DNA of 64,000 nt from positions 35,587,992 through 35,651,991 of the forward strand of contig CM053329.1 in NCBI GenBank assembly GCA_028583605.1. The letters are read 5' to 3'. This document shows, piece by piece, positions 54,827-64,000 of this stretch. The notes under the pieces were generated by a model that saw only the letters and a program-made list of their open reading frames with translations, did not search any database and was not told the DNA's origin. Source of the DNA: Dastarcus helophoroides. Lineage: Eukaryota; Arthropoda; Insecta; Coleoptera; Bothrideridae. Positions within the stretch are counted from its first letter, which is position 1, and each line of letters begins with the position of its first letter. Made by a program: the position numbers and the translations under genes.

Positions 54827-56179
54827 TAAGCTTTTAATTTTTTAAAATTTCTATTTCCGAAATTTTACAATTTTTCAAAAAATTTAAAATTGTCTAAACA
54901 TTTCAGGTTTTTAAATTTGTCTTGCGAATTTCGATCTATTGTCAAAATTCGAATTCTTTTTCTAAAATTTTGCTATTTTTGGGAACTTTTGACTAATTCA
55001 TTGCCTTCGAAATCTTTTTTTTCAAAATTAGGCTTTTTCTGGAAATTTTAATCATTATTTTGAAGAAAATTCATCTATTTTCAAATCCTAAAATTTTTTT
55101 CTTAAAATTTAACTTTCTATGGGAAATTTTGACCACTTTTTAAAATTCAATACTTTTCTCTAAACTGGAAGTTTTATCGACATTTTCTTTTCTGTCGAAA
55201 TTATTTAACCAATTTTTCCAAAATTCGAATTTATCAGAATAATTGGATTTGTTTTCTTTTAAACGTCTTGTTATGGAAATTGCAAATTTCTTCCCAAAAT
55301 TTAAATTTCTCTGAAAAATTGCACACTTATTGTCGAAATTTTGAGCTATTCCTAAAATTTTGACTTTTTCCTTGACATTTTTCCTAAAATTTGACCATTA
55401 TCTTCTTCACTAAAAAAAACTTGAACTTTTTTAAAATTCGACAATTGTTTTTGAGCTTATTTTTACAGTTTTTCTTTTTGATATTTTACAGTTTTTCAAA
55501 AAATTCAAATTTGTCTAAAAATTTCAGGTTTTTAATTTGTTTTGAGTTTTTATCTATTGTCGAAATTCGACTCTTTTTTTTTTAAACTTTACATTTTTTT
55601 CAGAACTTTTAATAAATTCATTTTTTTCGAAATCTCTTCCTTTTTCTCAGTTTTTTCAAAGTCACTTTTTTCAATTTGTTCGAAATAGCTTCATTTTTCT
55701 CAATTTATTCGAAGTGTCTTTTTCTCAATTTTTTCGAAAAATTCGGCTTTTTCCGTAAATTTCAGCTTTTATTTCGATATTTGCTGTTTCTGTAAATTTA
55801 GATTTTTTTTTTCTCACAAAAGTAATTCAACTTTTTTTCACGAAATTTCAAGGCTGTAGAACTTTTACAAATAAAAAAGTAAAGATCATGAAATTTCGAC
55901 TCCCCAAATTGGTTTTTTTCTAGAAATTTCAAATTTCATGTGTTTTTCCAAAATTTTACACTACAAATCAATCAAAAAATTTCAGAAAAAATACTTCTTG
56001 AAATCATAACTTTTTTTGTAAAAATTTAAGAAACACGTAAACATTCCTGGAAAAGTATTTTTGGAAATTTCGACTTCTGTAGGTCACTTGTTTAATGAGT
56101 GTCTGCCCATTCTAGCTTTTTAGGGGAATTTAAAGAGCCGCAATTGCTTTTTAAAAGAGCCGCAATTTGCCGACCCCTG

Positions 56180-56800
56180 CCTTAGCACAACAGAGGGATA
56201 AAAATTACCAAATTTTAAGGTGACTTTTAAAGACTGTAACTCAAACCAAAAAGGTCATAGAGAAAAGTAAATAGAAGCAAATGAAAGCTCCAAGATTCTT
56301 GTTTTTAAATCTTGAATTCCAAAATTTTTAGCTTTGGTTGTTTTGGGGTAATTAATAAGTAAACCATCGAACAAAAATTTGACAAAATTTTTGTTTATAC
56401 CTTAAAAGAAGTTCACGAACTTCAAATTTTTGTCCAGTGATCACACCATAGAATGAAGCTCCTTTAAATGATTCAATCTTCCTCAATTTGATTGGGTTCT
56501 GGGCCCTGTAGGATGATTTTTCATCGAGTTATCATTGTTCAAATCAAAAACGCTACGCTTTTGGTAATCAATAACTCAGGAAATAATGACCATGTAGACA
56601 TTCATAAAAAAAGGCCTCAGAAATAAAAGATTTTGAGAAAAAAATTCAAATTTTAATTTTAAAATTATGATTTCAAAAAAAGGTGAACATCTCTAGGAAC
56701 GTTAAGTTTAAAATTAAAATCTTTGATGAAAAAAGTAAAAAACAGAATTTATTGTTGTTGAATTGGGCAACCAACAAAAAATTTGAATTTAGTGCCATTT
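56180..56800 (+). repeat. End of the ~350-bp array and its right flank
   Basis: The array unit resumes at CCTTAGCACAACAGAGGG and runs to about 56,345. The following ~250 bp (AGTGATCACACCATAGAATG, AATAACTCAGGAAATAATGA) match 30,390-30,545, so this flank belongs to the same dispersed element. No gene. Confidence 0.7.
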
Positions 56801-57345
56801 CGTAGTGTGTTTCTTCTTGCTGAACAACTTGTTCCACTGTTCCACTGTTCCAGGATCGCTACGTGCCCCTCAACCGTCCTTGTAGAAATTTTAAAGTAAC
56901 GCCTCTTTCAAATACAATTAAATTTGTAAAATATCGATAAAATGTCGAATTTATGGTAACACGTTGAAATTATAAGAAGATAATAACTCATTTTGGAGTG
57001 TGTTTCGTCTTCCTGAACTCTAGAACCTGTTCCAGATCTATTAGGTGCCCTTCAATCGTCCTTTTTAATTTTAAAGCAACGCTCTTTCAAATTCAATTAA
57101 ATTTATAAAATATCCATAAAATGTGGAATTTTTGGTTTAAACGTTGAAATTATAAGAAGATAATAAGCCATCTTCTTCCTCCTGAAGTCTAAAACCTGTT
57201 CTAGGCCAACTAAGTGCCCTTCAATCGCGTTTGTACAAATTTCAAAGCAACGACCCTTTCAAATACAATAAAATTTATAAAATATCGATAAAATGTCGAA
57301 TTTTTGGTAAAACGTTGAAATTATAAGAAGATGATAAGAATTTCA
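56801..57345. repeat. Tandem array, three units of ~180 bp
   Basis: GAACAACTTGTTCCAC / GAACCTGTTCCAG / AAACCTGTTCTAGG, then AGGTGCCCTTCAATCGTC, then AATTTATAAAATATCGATAA and CGTTGAAATTATAAGAAGAT, recur three times with clear divergence. Confidence 0.8.
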
Positions 57346-58228
57346 AAATTTGAACTTGTCAGTAAGTTTAACAAAATCTAAACGATAAAAAAATAACATT
57401 TGAAAAAAAATTGTCGAATTTCCAACCTTAGAAATTTCAAATTTAAGACCCGAATCAAAAAAGTTCAAATTTTAGGAATAACTTGAAGCAAACTAATAAA
57501 GATATTATTTCTCCAATTCCTGAGATTATGACATTTCCAGTTACATGGTCAAAAGAAATGAGAAAAAAGTAGAATAGTATGGGAAAAATACATTTTGAAA
57601 ATTTTCAGTTTGGCCTAAAACTTCACTATTTATTTAATATTTTATTAAAAGATCAAGTTTGAAATGACAGTTTAGAGTTTTTTTGCATCACTGACTTTAT
57701 TGAAAATTTCAAACATTCGCTTCAATCAAAATTCTAAGAAAAACTTTCGAATATAGTCCTAATATTTTAGAAATTTAAAAAGCATTTTCGCTTTTACTTG
57801 CAGATATGCTATCGTCCTTTAAATGTATCGGTGCAAACATACAATAATATTTATTATTGTTTTTTCAGCTTCAGATGTTTTCTCTTTAAGTCAAAAATAG
57901 TTGATTGTTGTGGTTTAGCTAATGTTGTGTACATGTCGATTTATTTCTCTGCGCACGTACGCCACTGTTTAAATGCACGTGCTAAACTATAACTGGCGTC
58001 AATAAAAACTAGCAGACTACTCAAGCGAGAGTGGTACATATTTTTAGAACGATATATTTCAGAACATTTTTATTTCGAATTTATTTATGACTCAGTAAAA
58101 GGCAACTATAAATCTGCCTATGACTTCTCGGAATAATTGCTGGTAAAAGAACGATTTATCATCAAAAAGTCCTGAAACCGAAAGAAGCGACCGCAAAGAG
58201 GAGAGAAAAAAAAAAGCACCACACATAC
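57346..58228. other. No gene seen
   Basis: AT-rich to about 57,980, then more balanced. No supported frame. If the exon proposed at 58,229-58,368 is real, this is the start of its intron. Confidence 0.4.
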
Positions 58229-58368
58229 CTATTTTTAACTGTCTGGCCTTTTGTGCGAATAGAGGATAAACATTTTAAATTTTCGCCGGTCGAAGATATT
58301 TCGAGGGTGTCACTCACGCGCACTGATCACACTGCTCACCGTAGCGTAGCGCTCCGTGCGTATCAACT
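58229..58368 (-). promoter_or_regulatory. Possible transcription start and 5' untranslated exon
   Basis: A GC-richer island lies in AT-rich surroundings. On the minus strand GATCAGTTGATACGC contains an insect-type initiator (TCAGT, A at 58,368), followed by CACGGAGCGCTACGCTACGG. About 140 bp further on, AAAAATAG is followed by GTATGTG, a good splice donor. An alternative donor is GTGAGC near 58,337. It could be the first exon of the gene whose coding exon starts at 23,633 on the same strand, with a very long intron. This is inference without transcript evidence. Confidence 0.3.
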
Positions 58369-58940
58369 GATCCTGGCGTTTGAGTTTCTAAGTTAAAACT
58401 AGCGTCGGCCATAAACATAAAGCTCGCCTCTTGTAATTTGGAGTTTCTGCATCAAGTGGTAGGGGAAATGAAACATCTCTAACTTATGACAACAGCTGAA
58501 AAATGAAAACAGATTCACCTTTCAGATTTCAGATTTCGCTTTCAATTACGTACGCTGTAGCGGGAGCCGGTCCAAACGCCGACAACGCGTTCGAACACCG
58601 GATGTTTGAAGTTTATCAAAGGTATTATTAATATCAATTATGTTTGAGGTCTGCTCAGTAAATATCGTTTGTTTACGAAAGGAAATTCAGGTCAATTCAG
58701 GCTCAAATCTGGGTAAATTATAGGGGAGCGAGGTGTTGAATTGCAGGTTTTGCTGATTGATTGAAAAATCGAATCGAGCGCAACATTATTTATACATATT
58801 GTCCATAAGAAATCTTTGGTTCCTCGAATATTCGCGTCTTAAACGAACGCTCCCTATGGTCAATGTATATCGCATCCTAAGAACAAGGAACTCTATTCAA
58901 ACAATTTTCATCGTCTTCAAAGATTCGATATCTACTATTT
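58369..58940. other. GC-richer upstream flank, no gene seen
   Basis: Contains CGTACGCTGTAGCGGGAGCC and CGACAACGCGTTCGAAC, unlike the rest of the window. Possibly the promoter-proximal part of the putative start region. Confidence 0.35.
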
Positions 58941-58984
58941 TCTAATACATATACCAATAGGTTTGAATATTTATCAGATTCAGA

Positions 58985-61250
58985 TTTTTTTTTTAAACTT
59001 TAATTTACTTGCAAAGATCAACCCTATTATGCCTTCAAAGCACTGCAAGTGAGATGCAGAAACAAAGATAGATGGCGATGAACCGTCTTTTAAAACAAGG
59101 ATAGGTTGTAATCCTTGGGGAAAATTACTTTTGGTAACGAGTTCCATAGCTTGGAAGTTCTATACAAAAAAGAGTTTCCATAGATAGAACTCCTCACTGT
59201 GTCAAGCTGGACCGCATAAGAATTTGCTGCCTCCGACTGTCTTGTATGTCTCAAAAATCTTGTCCTTGGGGGGATCAATCCTATTAGTTCTTGTGAGTAT
59301 CTTCCATGAAAGTACTTGTAGAAAAGAGATAAATCACCAACCATCCACCTGTGCTCTAGTGTTTCAAGAGAATCGGTCAAACTCTCATCGTCAATTAGGC
59401 GAATCGCTCTTCTTTGAATTGAATCCAAAAAAGCTAATGTGTGCTTTGAGCTGAACTCCAAACATGAGAACAGTATTCGAGTGTTCTGAGAATCGGTCAA
59501 ACTCTCATCGTCAATTAGGCGAATCGCTCTTCTTTGAATTGAATCCAAAAGAACCAAAGTGTGCTTTGGGGCTGAACTCCAAACACGAGAACAATAGTGT
59601 TGGCCTAACTTGAGCTTTGTATAGTGTGAGTAGCTGATGATACGTGAAGTACTTTTTAGCTCTAAAAAGAAAGCCTAGCTTCTGAGAGGCAGACTTGGCA
59701 ATGACGCCCACATGATCGTCCCAAGAGAAGTTAGTGCTCGCATTCACTCCTAGGATAGATGGATTAGATTCCATTGGAAAGATTTTTTCGTCTATTGATA
59801 TGTTTGTGACATTATCGCTTAATGTTTTCTTAGAGAAAACCACGGCCTGAGTTTTTAAAGCTTTGAACTCGACCAAATTGTTCTTACCCTATTCCAGAAT
59901 ACTCTCGAGATCCCGATTAATCGTCTGTATCTGTATCTGCTATTTCCTTAGTCGATCCGAAGCAGCGATAGATAATGGTTTGTCGGAGAAAAAAGATGTC
60001 ACAAGGTTACTATCATCTGCGTAGCTGTACATAGGATTGGAAGTTGAAGCTAAGAGATCGTTTATGTGCAACGGAAATAGAGTAGGAGACAGAACAGACC
60101 CCTGAGGCACCCCTTCGTTAATCGCAAATGTCTCGGATGAGATGCCATCGACGACGACCTGAAGAGATCTGTCAGCGCGAAAATTGGATATCAAATGACA
60201 AAGTCCAGGAGGAAGACCATAAGATGTTAATTTGGCGAGAAGAGATCGGTGCCAAACTCTGTCGAAAACCTTTGAGATATCCTAGTCTCACCGTGTTTCT
60301 TCATAGCTGCGTTACAGATATAAGTAACATATGCCAGTAGATTGCCACTGGAACCTTGTGGACTATAACCGTATTGCCTGTCGGAGATGATTCTGTATTC
60401 CCCCAGATATTTGAAAACCTCGATGTTGATAACCTTTTCCATCACTTTAGATGTAACGGGTAACAAAGATATAGAGCGATAGTTGTTAGCCAGATTCCTT
60501 TTTCCCTTTTTAGGGACAGGCTCCACTCTAGCAGATTTCCAGATGTTAGGGAATACACCTTTGTTGTAAAAGAGTGTGAACAATTTGCTTAGGGTAGGAG
60601 TCAACTCTGGGGCGCACTTCTTAAGAACAATAGCGGGAATACCATCAAGGCTAAGAGCTTTCGAGGTGTCGAGCTCGAGGAGAATCTTCCTGATTGGGCG
60701 TTGTCTAAAAACAACTTCAGGCATCGAAGTGTCAACCATAGGAAGAATAGGGGTTCTGCGTTTCGAGAATCAAGATTGAAATTTTCAGCAAACATTAAGG
60801 CTAACATGTCAGTCTTTTATTTGGAGGTAGTAGCAATACTGCTATATTCATCTAGTAAAGGTAGAAAATTTGAACGTGTAAAATTCTTTCCAATTGACTT
60901 TGCAAATCCCCAAAAGGACCTGGAACCGTTCGGACAGTTGATAAGCCTCTGGCGCATTTTACGATCGAAATCACCTTTTGTCTCGTCAATAACCTGTTTA
61001 CAAGAATTTCGTGCATTGTTGGAGCTAAGAGATCGTTTCTGTATAACAGAAACAGAGTACGGGACTCCTGAGGCACTCCGCATTAATCGCAAATGTCTCG
61101 GATGCGATGCTATCGCCGACGACCTGAAAAGATATATCAGCGAGAAATTTGGATATCAAAAGACAGAGACCAGGAAGAAGACCGTAAGATGTTAATCTAG
61201 CGAGAAGAGATTGGTACCAAATTCTATCGAAGGCCTTTGAGATATTATCC
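58985..61250 (-). pseudogene. CR1/Jockey-group non-LTR reverse transcriptase, broken and rearranged copy A
   Basis: On the minus strand, 61,250-61,025 encodes an RT piece around motif A (NISKAFDRIWYQSLLARLTS) that breaks off near motif B. An upstream part of the protein follows (NGSRSFWGFAKSIGKNF, 60,990-60,880), then KILLELDTSKALSLDGIPA, NNYRSISLLPVTSKVMEKVI (60,739-60,290), a frameshift with motif A again (DISKVFDRVWH), then VPQGSVLSP (motif B) and YADD (60,012-60,023). The C-terminal part has KLGFLFRAKKYFT, IQRRAIRLIDDESLTDSLET and LWNSLPK. Motif order A-B, linker, A-B-C shows two spliced pieces. Several frameshifts and stops make it dead. A 3' untranslated end and A-tail finish at 58,985. 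Confidence 0.85.
59371..59610 (-). repeat. 120-bp in-frame tandem duplication inside the non-LTR element
   Basis: AATCGGTCAAACTCTCATCG starts at 59,371 and again at 59,491, exactly 120 bp (40 codons) apart, and the copies are nearly identical. The frame stays open through both, so the residues IQRRAIRLIDDESLTDS occur twice. The other copy of the element (63,371-64,000) has one unit only. Confidence 0.92.
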
Positions 61251-61259
61251 ATTTGGAAA

Positions 61260-61300
61260 CTAAAGACCTGTTTCAATCTGATTGGATCTCGTCAGTTTAG
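61260..61300 (-). ncRNA. Hammerhead ribozyme, family 3
   Basis: CTAAA, CTGACGA, GATC with GATT around CAATCA (one G-U pair), GAA, ACAGGT, triplet GTC, TTTAG. Stem I pairs perfectly although one of its pairs differs from the 30.9-kb copy (T-A in place of C-G), which is a compensatory change. Stem III has an A-G mismatch. The right-arm copy (near 61,320) has CTGACAA and should be inactive. Confidence 0.65.
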
Positions 61301-61400
61301 TACATATTCAACCCGAAACTGACAAGATCTAATAAGATCGAAACTAGCCTTTGGATTCCAAACTTTGAATCTGATAAATGTTCAAAACCTAATCTAACCT

Positions 61401-61774
61401 TCTGGGGCTTTTCTAAAGAGCATTCTCTTTGCTAAGCGTTTGTGGCTCAATTGAGGAGTTGGGTGGAAAAAGGACACTTTTGAAATATTGACATTTTCAG
61501 TTATATTTGTTCAAAATATTTTAGGCACCAAAAATTGGTTATTATAAGATAAGCAACATTGATTTTGGTTTTATATATGCAGTATGCCTTTCATTTATTT
61601 ACAAAGTTATTAAAACTGTGATTGTTTGTTCAACAGACTGGAAAAATATTAATGATAAAAGACGAAAAAGTTTCCTTTTTTAGAAAATTTAGTAAAAATA
61701 CGAAAGAAGTGTTTATTTTTCGTAATTTATTAAGAAACAAAATATTTTTCACACTTAAAATAAAAAGAAATAAT
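61401..61774. other. No gene seen
   Basis: The first ~70 bp are the decayed tail of the hammerhead repeat (CTTCTGGGGCTTTTCTAAAG). The remaining AT-rich DNA is the 3' flank of the transposase-like pseudogene. Confidence 0.45.
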
Positions 61775-63300
61775 CTAATATTCTAAATCACTGTCGCTAT
61801 TTTCGTGATTATCCAAATCTCTAGGAGGAATATTTGTTTGCTTTTTGAAAATATTATTTTCATACCATTCTGCCTCATCTTTTTTTAAATACTTCATCAA
61901 ATCTTTTATATTTTCCATTTTCTGAGGATTAATACAAACTGGGGAACCCGATTCCAAATTTACTTCAAAATTGTCATTTCTTTTTATAATCCAAAAATTA
62001 AATGGAATAGAAAAACTGCTGTATGAATGTGCTGCAGATAAAGTACCACAAGGAGCATATTTTAACTGACAATACTTTTTCAAAGTAAAGTTGTCAGCTC
62101 TAATCTTTGTAGATTAAAAAAAAACCCTTTTAGGTCGTTTTGTCAGTCTTTAATTAGTGTTAGGCCTTGAATAACTTCCATTGCAGTCGGGTTTTCTCTA
62201 CACTGGCGCACAATTTGCAAATAAAGGTCTAGAGTTTTGATTGTTTCCAGTCGTTTCAAGAGCTTTCCATCATGAAGACCAAAATTCCTATCGCAAACGC
62301 AATAGGAGTGACCACGGACTGGAAAAATCTGTCGAATGCTCATATTTTTTGTTTTTGCAAGCTACAAACAATAATGTACCATATTAACATTTTTATTTTG
62401 TCCCCCTGCAGCGTCTGAAAAAAGTATTACATTTTATATATTTGGATTTTTTGTAATCATATTCTGCAAAAAATTATTAACAAATAAAATCACAGAAATT
62501 GAATTTTTTTCACTTCGTTTTCGGTAAAATAATAGAACGAACTGGTATCATTATTATGACAGTGTACAATAAATACGTATGGCCACAAAAGTCGTTTGTA
62601 AAATTGTTGAGAGACAATCAGTTTTGGTAAAGGCAAGTTTTTCAATTAATCAAACTCAGTAACTAAAGTTGATTTATCATTTTTACAGTTCTCTATTATT
62701 TCCTTTTTGAGGATCTTTGTATGCCTGGACTTTTCGTTCATGTAGTGATTGGCTTATTCTGCACAGGTGGTTGGGATTTAGCTTAAGCTTTATTTTGTTT
62801 TCTTCGCAACAATCACAAATATCTGATCGTGGACCCCGGAGTTTTCTCTCGAAACCATCGATGGAAAGTAGAATATTTTAAAGCTAGTGTGCCTCCAGTT
62901 TTTTCAAAAAAATACTGCTGGCATTGTGTGAAAAAGATTCTTACGTTTAGAGCAGGATTCTCGAAATATTTCCTTTTGGATTTAGACCAATTATAATAAG
63001 ATTAATTATGCGGAAACTGCGCCAAAAAATCTATCACCAAATCCTCTGAAGTTATTTTGTGAGTTCTGCCTGCATGGTTGCCTCTTCTCTCTACAATTAA
63101 AATATTTCCTCCTTCTAAGCCTTTGCATGAATTATGTGTATCCGTTTGTACGAAACTTGAAAAATACTCAAAAGAAGCGTTTGCATACCACTTTCATGGA
63201 ACTATCTATTTTAAGGACATATTTCCAGTTAGTCCTTGGGTTATATTTGGGATCAACAACTCTTGTTTTTGGTTCCAATAGAGACATGCAACCAAGAAGA
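61775..63300 (-). pseudogene. Transposase-like protein of an insect-expanded family (DUF7869-like)
   Basis: Frames on the minus strand, joined across shifts, keep a familiar order: VCKRFF near 63,190; ILIVERRGNHAGRTHKITSE; SKSKRKYFENPALNVR; RGPRSDICDCCEENKIKL (a Cys motif, near 62,840); HERKVQAYKDPQ; LPKLIVSQQFYKRLLWPYVF; HNNDTSSFYYFTENE; VILFSDAAGGQNKNVNM (near 62,440); IFPVRGHSYCVCDRNFG (near 62,310); and an acidic C-terminus (62,083-61,775). The FSDxxGGQNKN and RGHSxxxxDRxFG motifs mark a family widespread in insect genomes. I believe databases file it under DUF7869; it looks like an RNase H-fold transposase, with Asp in FSD and DR as catalytic candidates. At least four frameshifts and several stops are present. 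No terminal repeats could be identified. The 5' end abuts a non-LTR A-tail at 63,371. Confidence 0.65.
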
Positions 63301-63370
63301 AAATTATCCTGTTTATTTTTATCTCCCAAGACCCAAAATTTTTGAAATAATTCATGCTGCCATCTGCTTT

Positions 63371-64000
63371 TTTTTAAAGTTTATTCCACCCGCAAAGGGT
63401 AACCCCATTATGCTTTCAAAGCACTGCGAGTAGGATGCGGAAACAAGGATAGATGGCGATGAACCGCCTTCTTAAATAAGGATAGGTTGTAATTATTGGG
63501 GAAAATTCCTTTCGGTAGCAAGTTCCATAACTTGGAAGTTCTATAGAAAAAAGAGTCTCCGTAGACAGAAGTCCTCACTCTGTCAAGTTGGACCGCACAG
63601 GAATTTGCTGTCTCCGACTGTCTAGTACTCCTCAAGAATCTTGCCCTTGGGGGGATCAATCCTATTAGTTCCTGCGAGCATCTTCCATGATAGTTCTTGT
63701 AGAAAAGAGACAAGTCACCAACCATAGGCCTGTGCTCTAGCGTTTCGAGAGAATCGGTTAGACTCTCGTTATCAACTAGGCGAATCGCTCTTCTTTGAAT
63801 TGAATCCAAAAGAGCTAAAGTGAGTTTTGGGGCTGAACTCCAAACATGAGAACAGTATTTTAGTGTTGGCTTAACTTGAGCTTTGTATAGTGTTAATAGC
63901 TGATGAGATGTGAAGTACTTTTTAGCTCTAAAAAGAAAGCCTAGCTTCTGAGAGAAGTTAGTGCTCGCATTCAATCCTAGGATAGATAGATTAGATCCCA
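63371..64000 (-). mobile_element. CR1/Jockey-group non-LTR element copy B, cut by the window end
   Basis: The plus-strand T-run at 63,369-63,376 is the A-tail. CCACCCGCAAAGGGTAACCC, the TATGCTTTCAAAGCACTGCG stretch and the coding end follow. It matches copy A and the short 3' fragments at 10.7, 27.7 and 32.3 kb. Confidence 0.85.
63408..64000 (-). CDS. C-terminal part of CR1/Jockey-group RT protein, open to the window edge
   Basis: An open frame of about 190 codons, ending at the TAA before position 63,408. Starting from the window edge it reads LSILGLNASTNFS, QKLGFLFRAKKYFTS, LLTLYKAQVKPTLKYCSHVW, LDSIQRRAIRLVDNESLTDS, MVGDLSLFYKNYHGRCSQEL, RTSKLWNLLPK and a basic end. This is the conserved region after the RT thumb in this group. 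Relative to copy A it lacks 13 residues (WDDHVGVIAKSAS) by a clean in-frame deletion. It has no stop or frameshift in the visible part, so it is younger than copy A. Its RT and endonuclease would lie to the right of the window. Confidence 0.75.
   Translation of the reverse strand, partial: GSNLSILGLNASTNFSQKLGFLFRAKKYFTSHQLLTLYKAQVKPTLKYCSHVWSSAPKLTLALLDSIQRRAIRLVDNESLTDSLETLEHRPMVGDLSLFYKNYHGRCSQELIGLIPPRARFLRSTRQSETANSCAVQLDRVRTSVYGDSFFYRTSKLWNLLPKGIFPNNYNLSLFKKAVHRHLSLFPHPTRSALKA

Larger units (their letters stand above)
52618..56179 (-). mobile_element. Non-autonomous hAT-like element A, copy 2, 3.56 kb, perfect 8-bp target duplication
   Basis: Ends are CAGGGATCGGCAAACTTTTA on the left and TTGCCGACCCCTG on the right. 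Multiple GAGCC/GGCTC words lie just inside each end. CCTTAGCA lies on both sides (52,610-52,617 and 56,180-56,187). The host site is a unit of the ~350-bp array, whose phase continues across. Terminal sequences match copy 1 in reverse orientation over more than 150 bp (for example CATTAAACAAGT and CTACAGAAGTC on the minus strand). The interior is pyrimidine-rich quasi-repeat on the plus strand, with no transposase frame. Confidence 0.93.
58942..61400. mobile_element. Hammerhead foldback element, family 3, split by a non-LTR insertion
   Basis: The left arm start (CTAATACATATACCAATAGG to CAGATTCAGA) ends at 58,984 and continues at 61,251 as TTTGGAAACTAAAG, followed by a hammerhead (61,260-61,300), a spacer, and the inverted right arm ending AATCTGATAAATGTTC near 61,385. 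Taking out 58,985-61,250 restores the order seen at 30,886-31,074. Confidence 0.8.

Noticed and set aside
1..64000. tRNA or rRNA genes
   Set aside because: I looked for A-box/B-box pairs and cloverleaf arms and for conserved rRNA words on both strands and found none that held up.

Overview
This is AT-rich eukaryotic nuclear DNA, most likely from an insect. Support comes from the mix of repeats: Penelope-like, I-like, Jockey/CR1-like and Ty3/gypsy-like retroelements and hAT ends. It also comes from one coding exon that ends in a GTAAGT splice donor, and from the absence of any bacterial-style gene packing. Almost none of the window is host coding sequence. The only convincing host exon lies on the minus strand at 23,015-23,633. 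A GC-richer block near 58.2-58.6 kb may hold a 5' untranslated exon or promoter on the same strand. I cannot name the gene.

Layout. 1-12.5 kb: long blocks of a degenerate AT-rich quasi-repeat with ~0.8 kb and ~1.35 kb higher-order duplications, plus Penelope-like tails near 9.1-9.6 kb. 12.5-20.5 kb: a quieter stretch, a hammerhead-bearing repeat at 13.5 kb, a 184-bp tandem array at 14.5-15.5 kb, then more quasi-repeat whose purine bias switches strand at 18.19 kb. 20.5-22.5 kb: tandem copies of the RNase H end of a non-LTR element, one with an intact frame. 23-24.5 kb: the host exon and unique DNA. 24.5-34.6 kb: a minisatellite, a solo LTR with 4-bp target duplication and a local unoccupied paralogous site, a Penelope-like GIY-YIG fragment, and hammerhead foldbacks. 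34.6-40.4 kb: a decayed minus-strand I-like non-LTR element split by a 3.1-kb hAT-like insertion, then a ~131-bp array. 43.3-56.2 kb: two inverted copies of a 3.6-4.2 kb hAT-like element flanking a ~350-bp tandem array, which also received an LTR element that has lost pol. 58.9-64 kb: two minus-strand copies of a CR1/Jockey-group element, one nested in a hammerhead foldback, and a broken transposase-like gene with an FSDAAGGQNKN motif.

The most striking theme is RNA-level. Three sequence families carry hammerhead ribozyme cores. One of them (13.5, 30.9 and 61.3 kb) fits the strict consensus, has compensatory changes in stem I, and has a self-complementary stem III suggesting it works as a dimer. 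A second theme is very large hAT-like elements with clean ends and target duplications but no visible transposase, filled with the same quasi-repeat that makes up much of the rest of the window.
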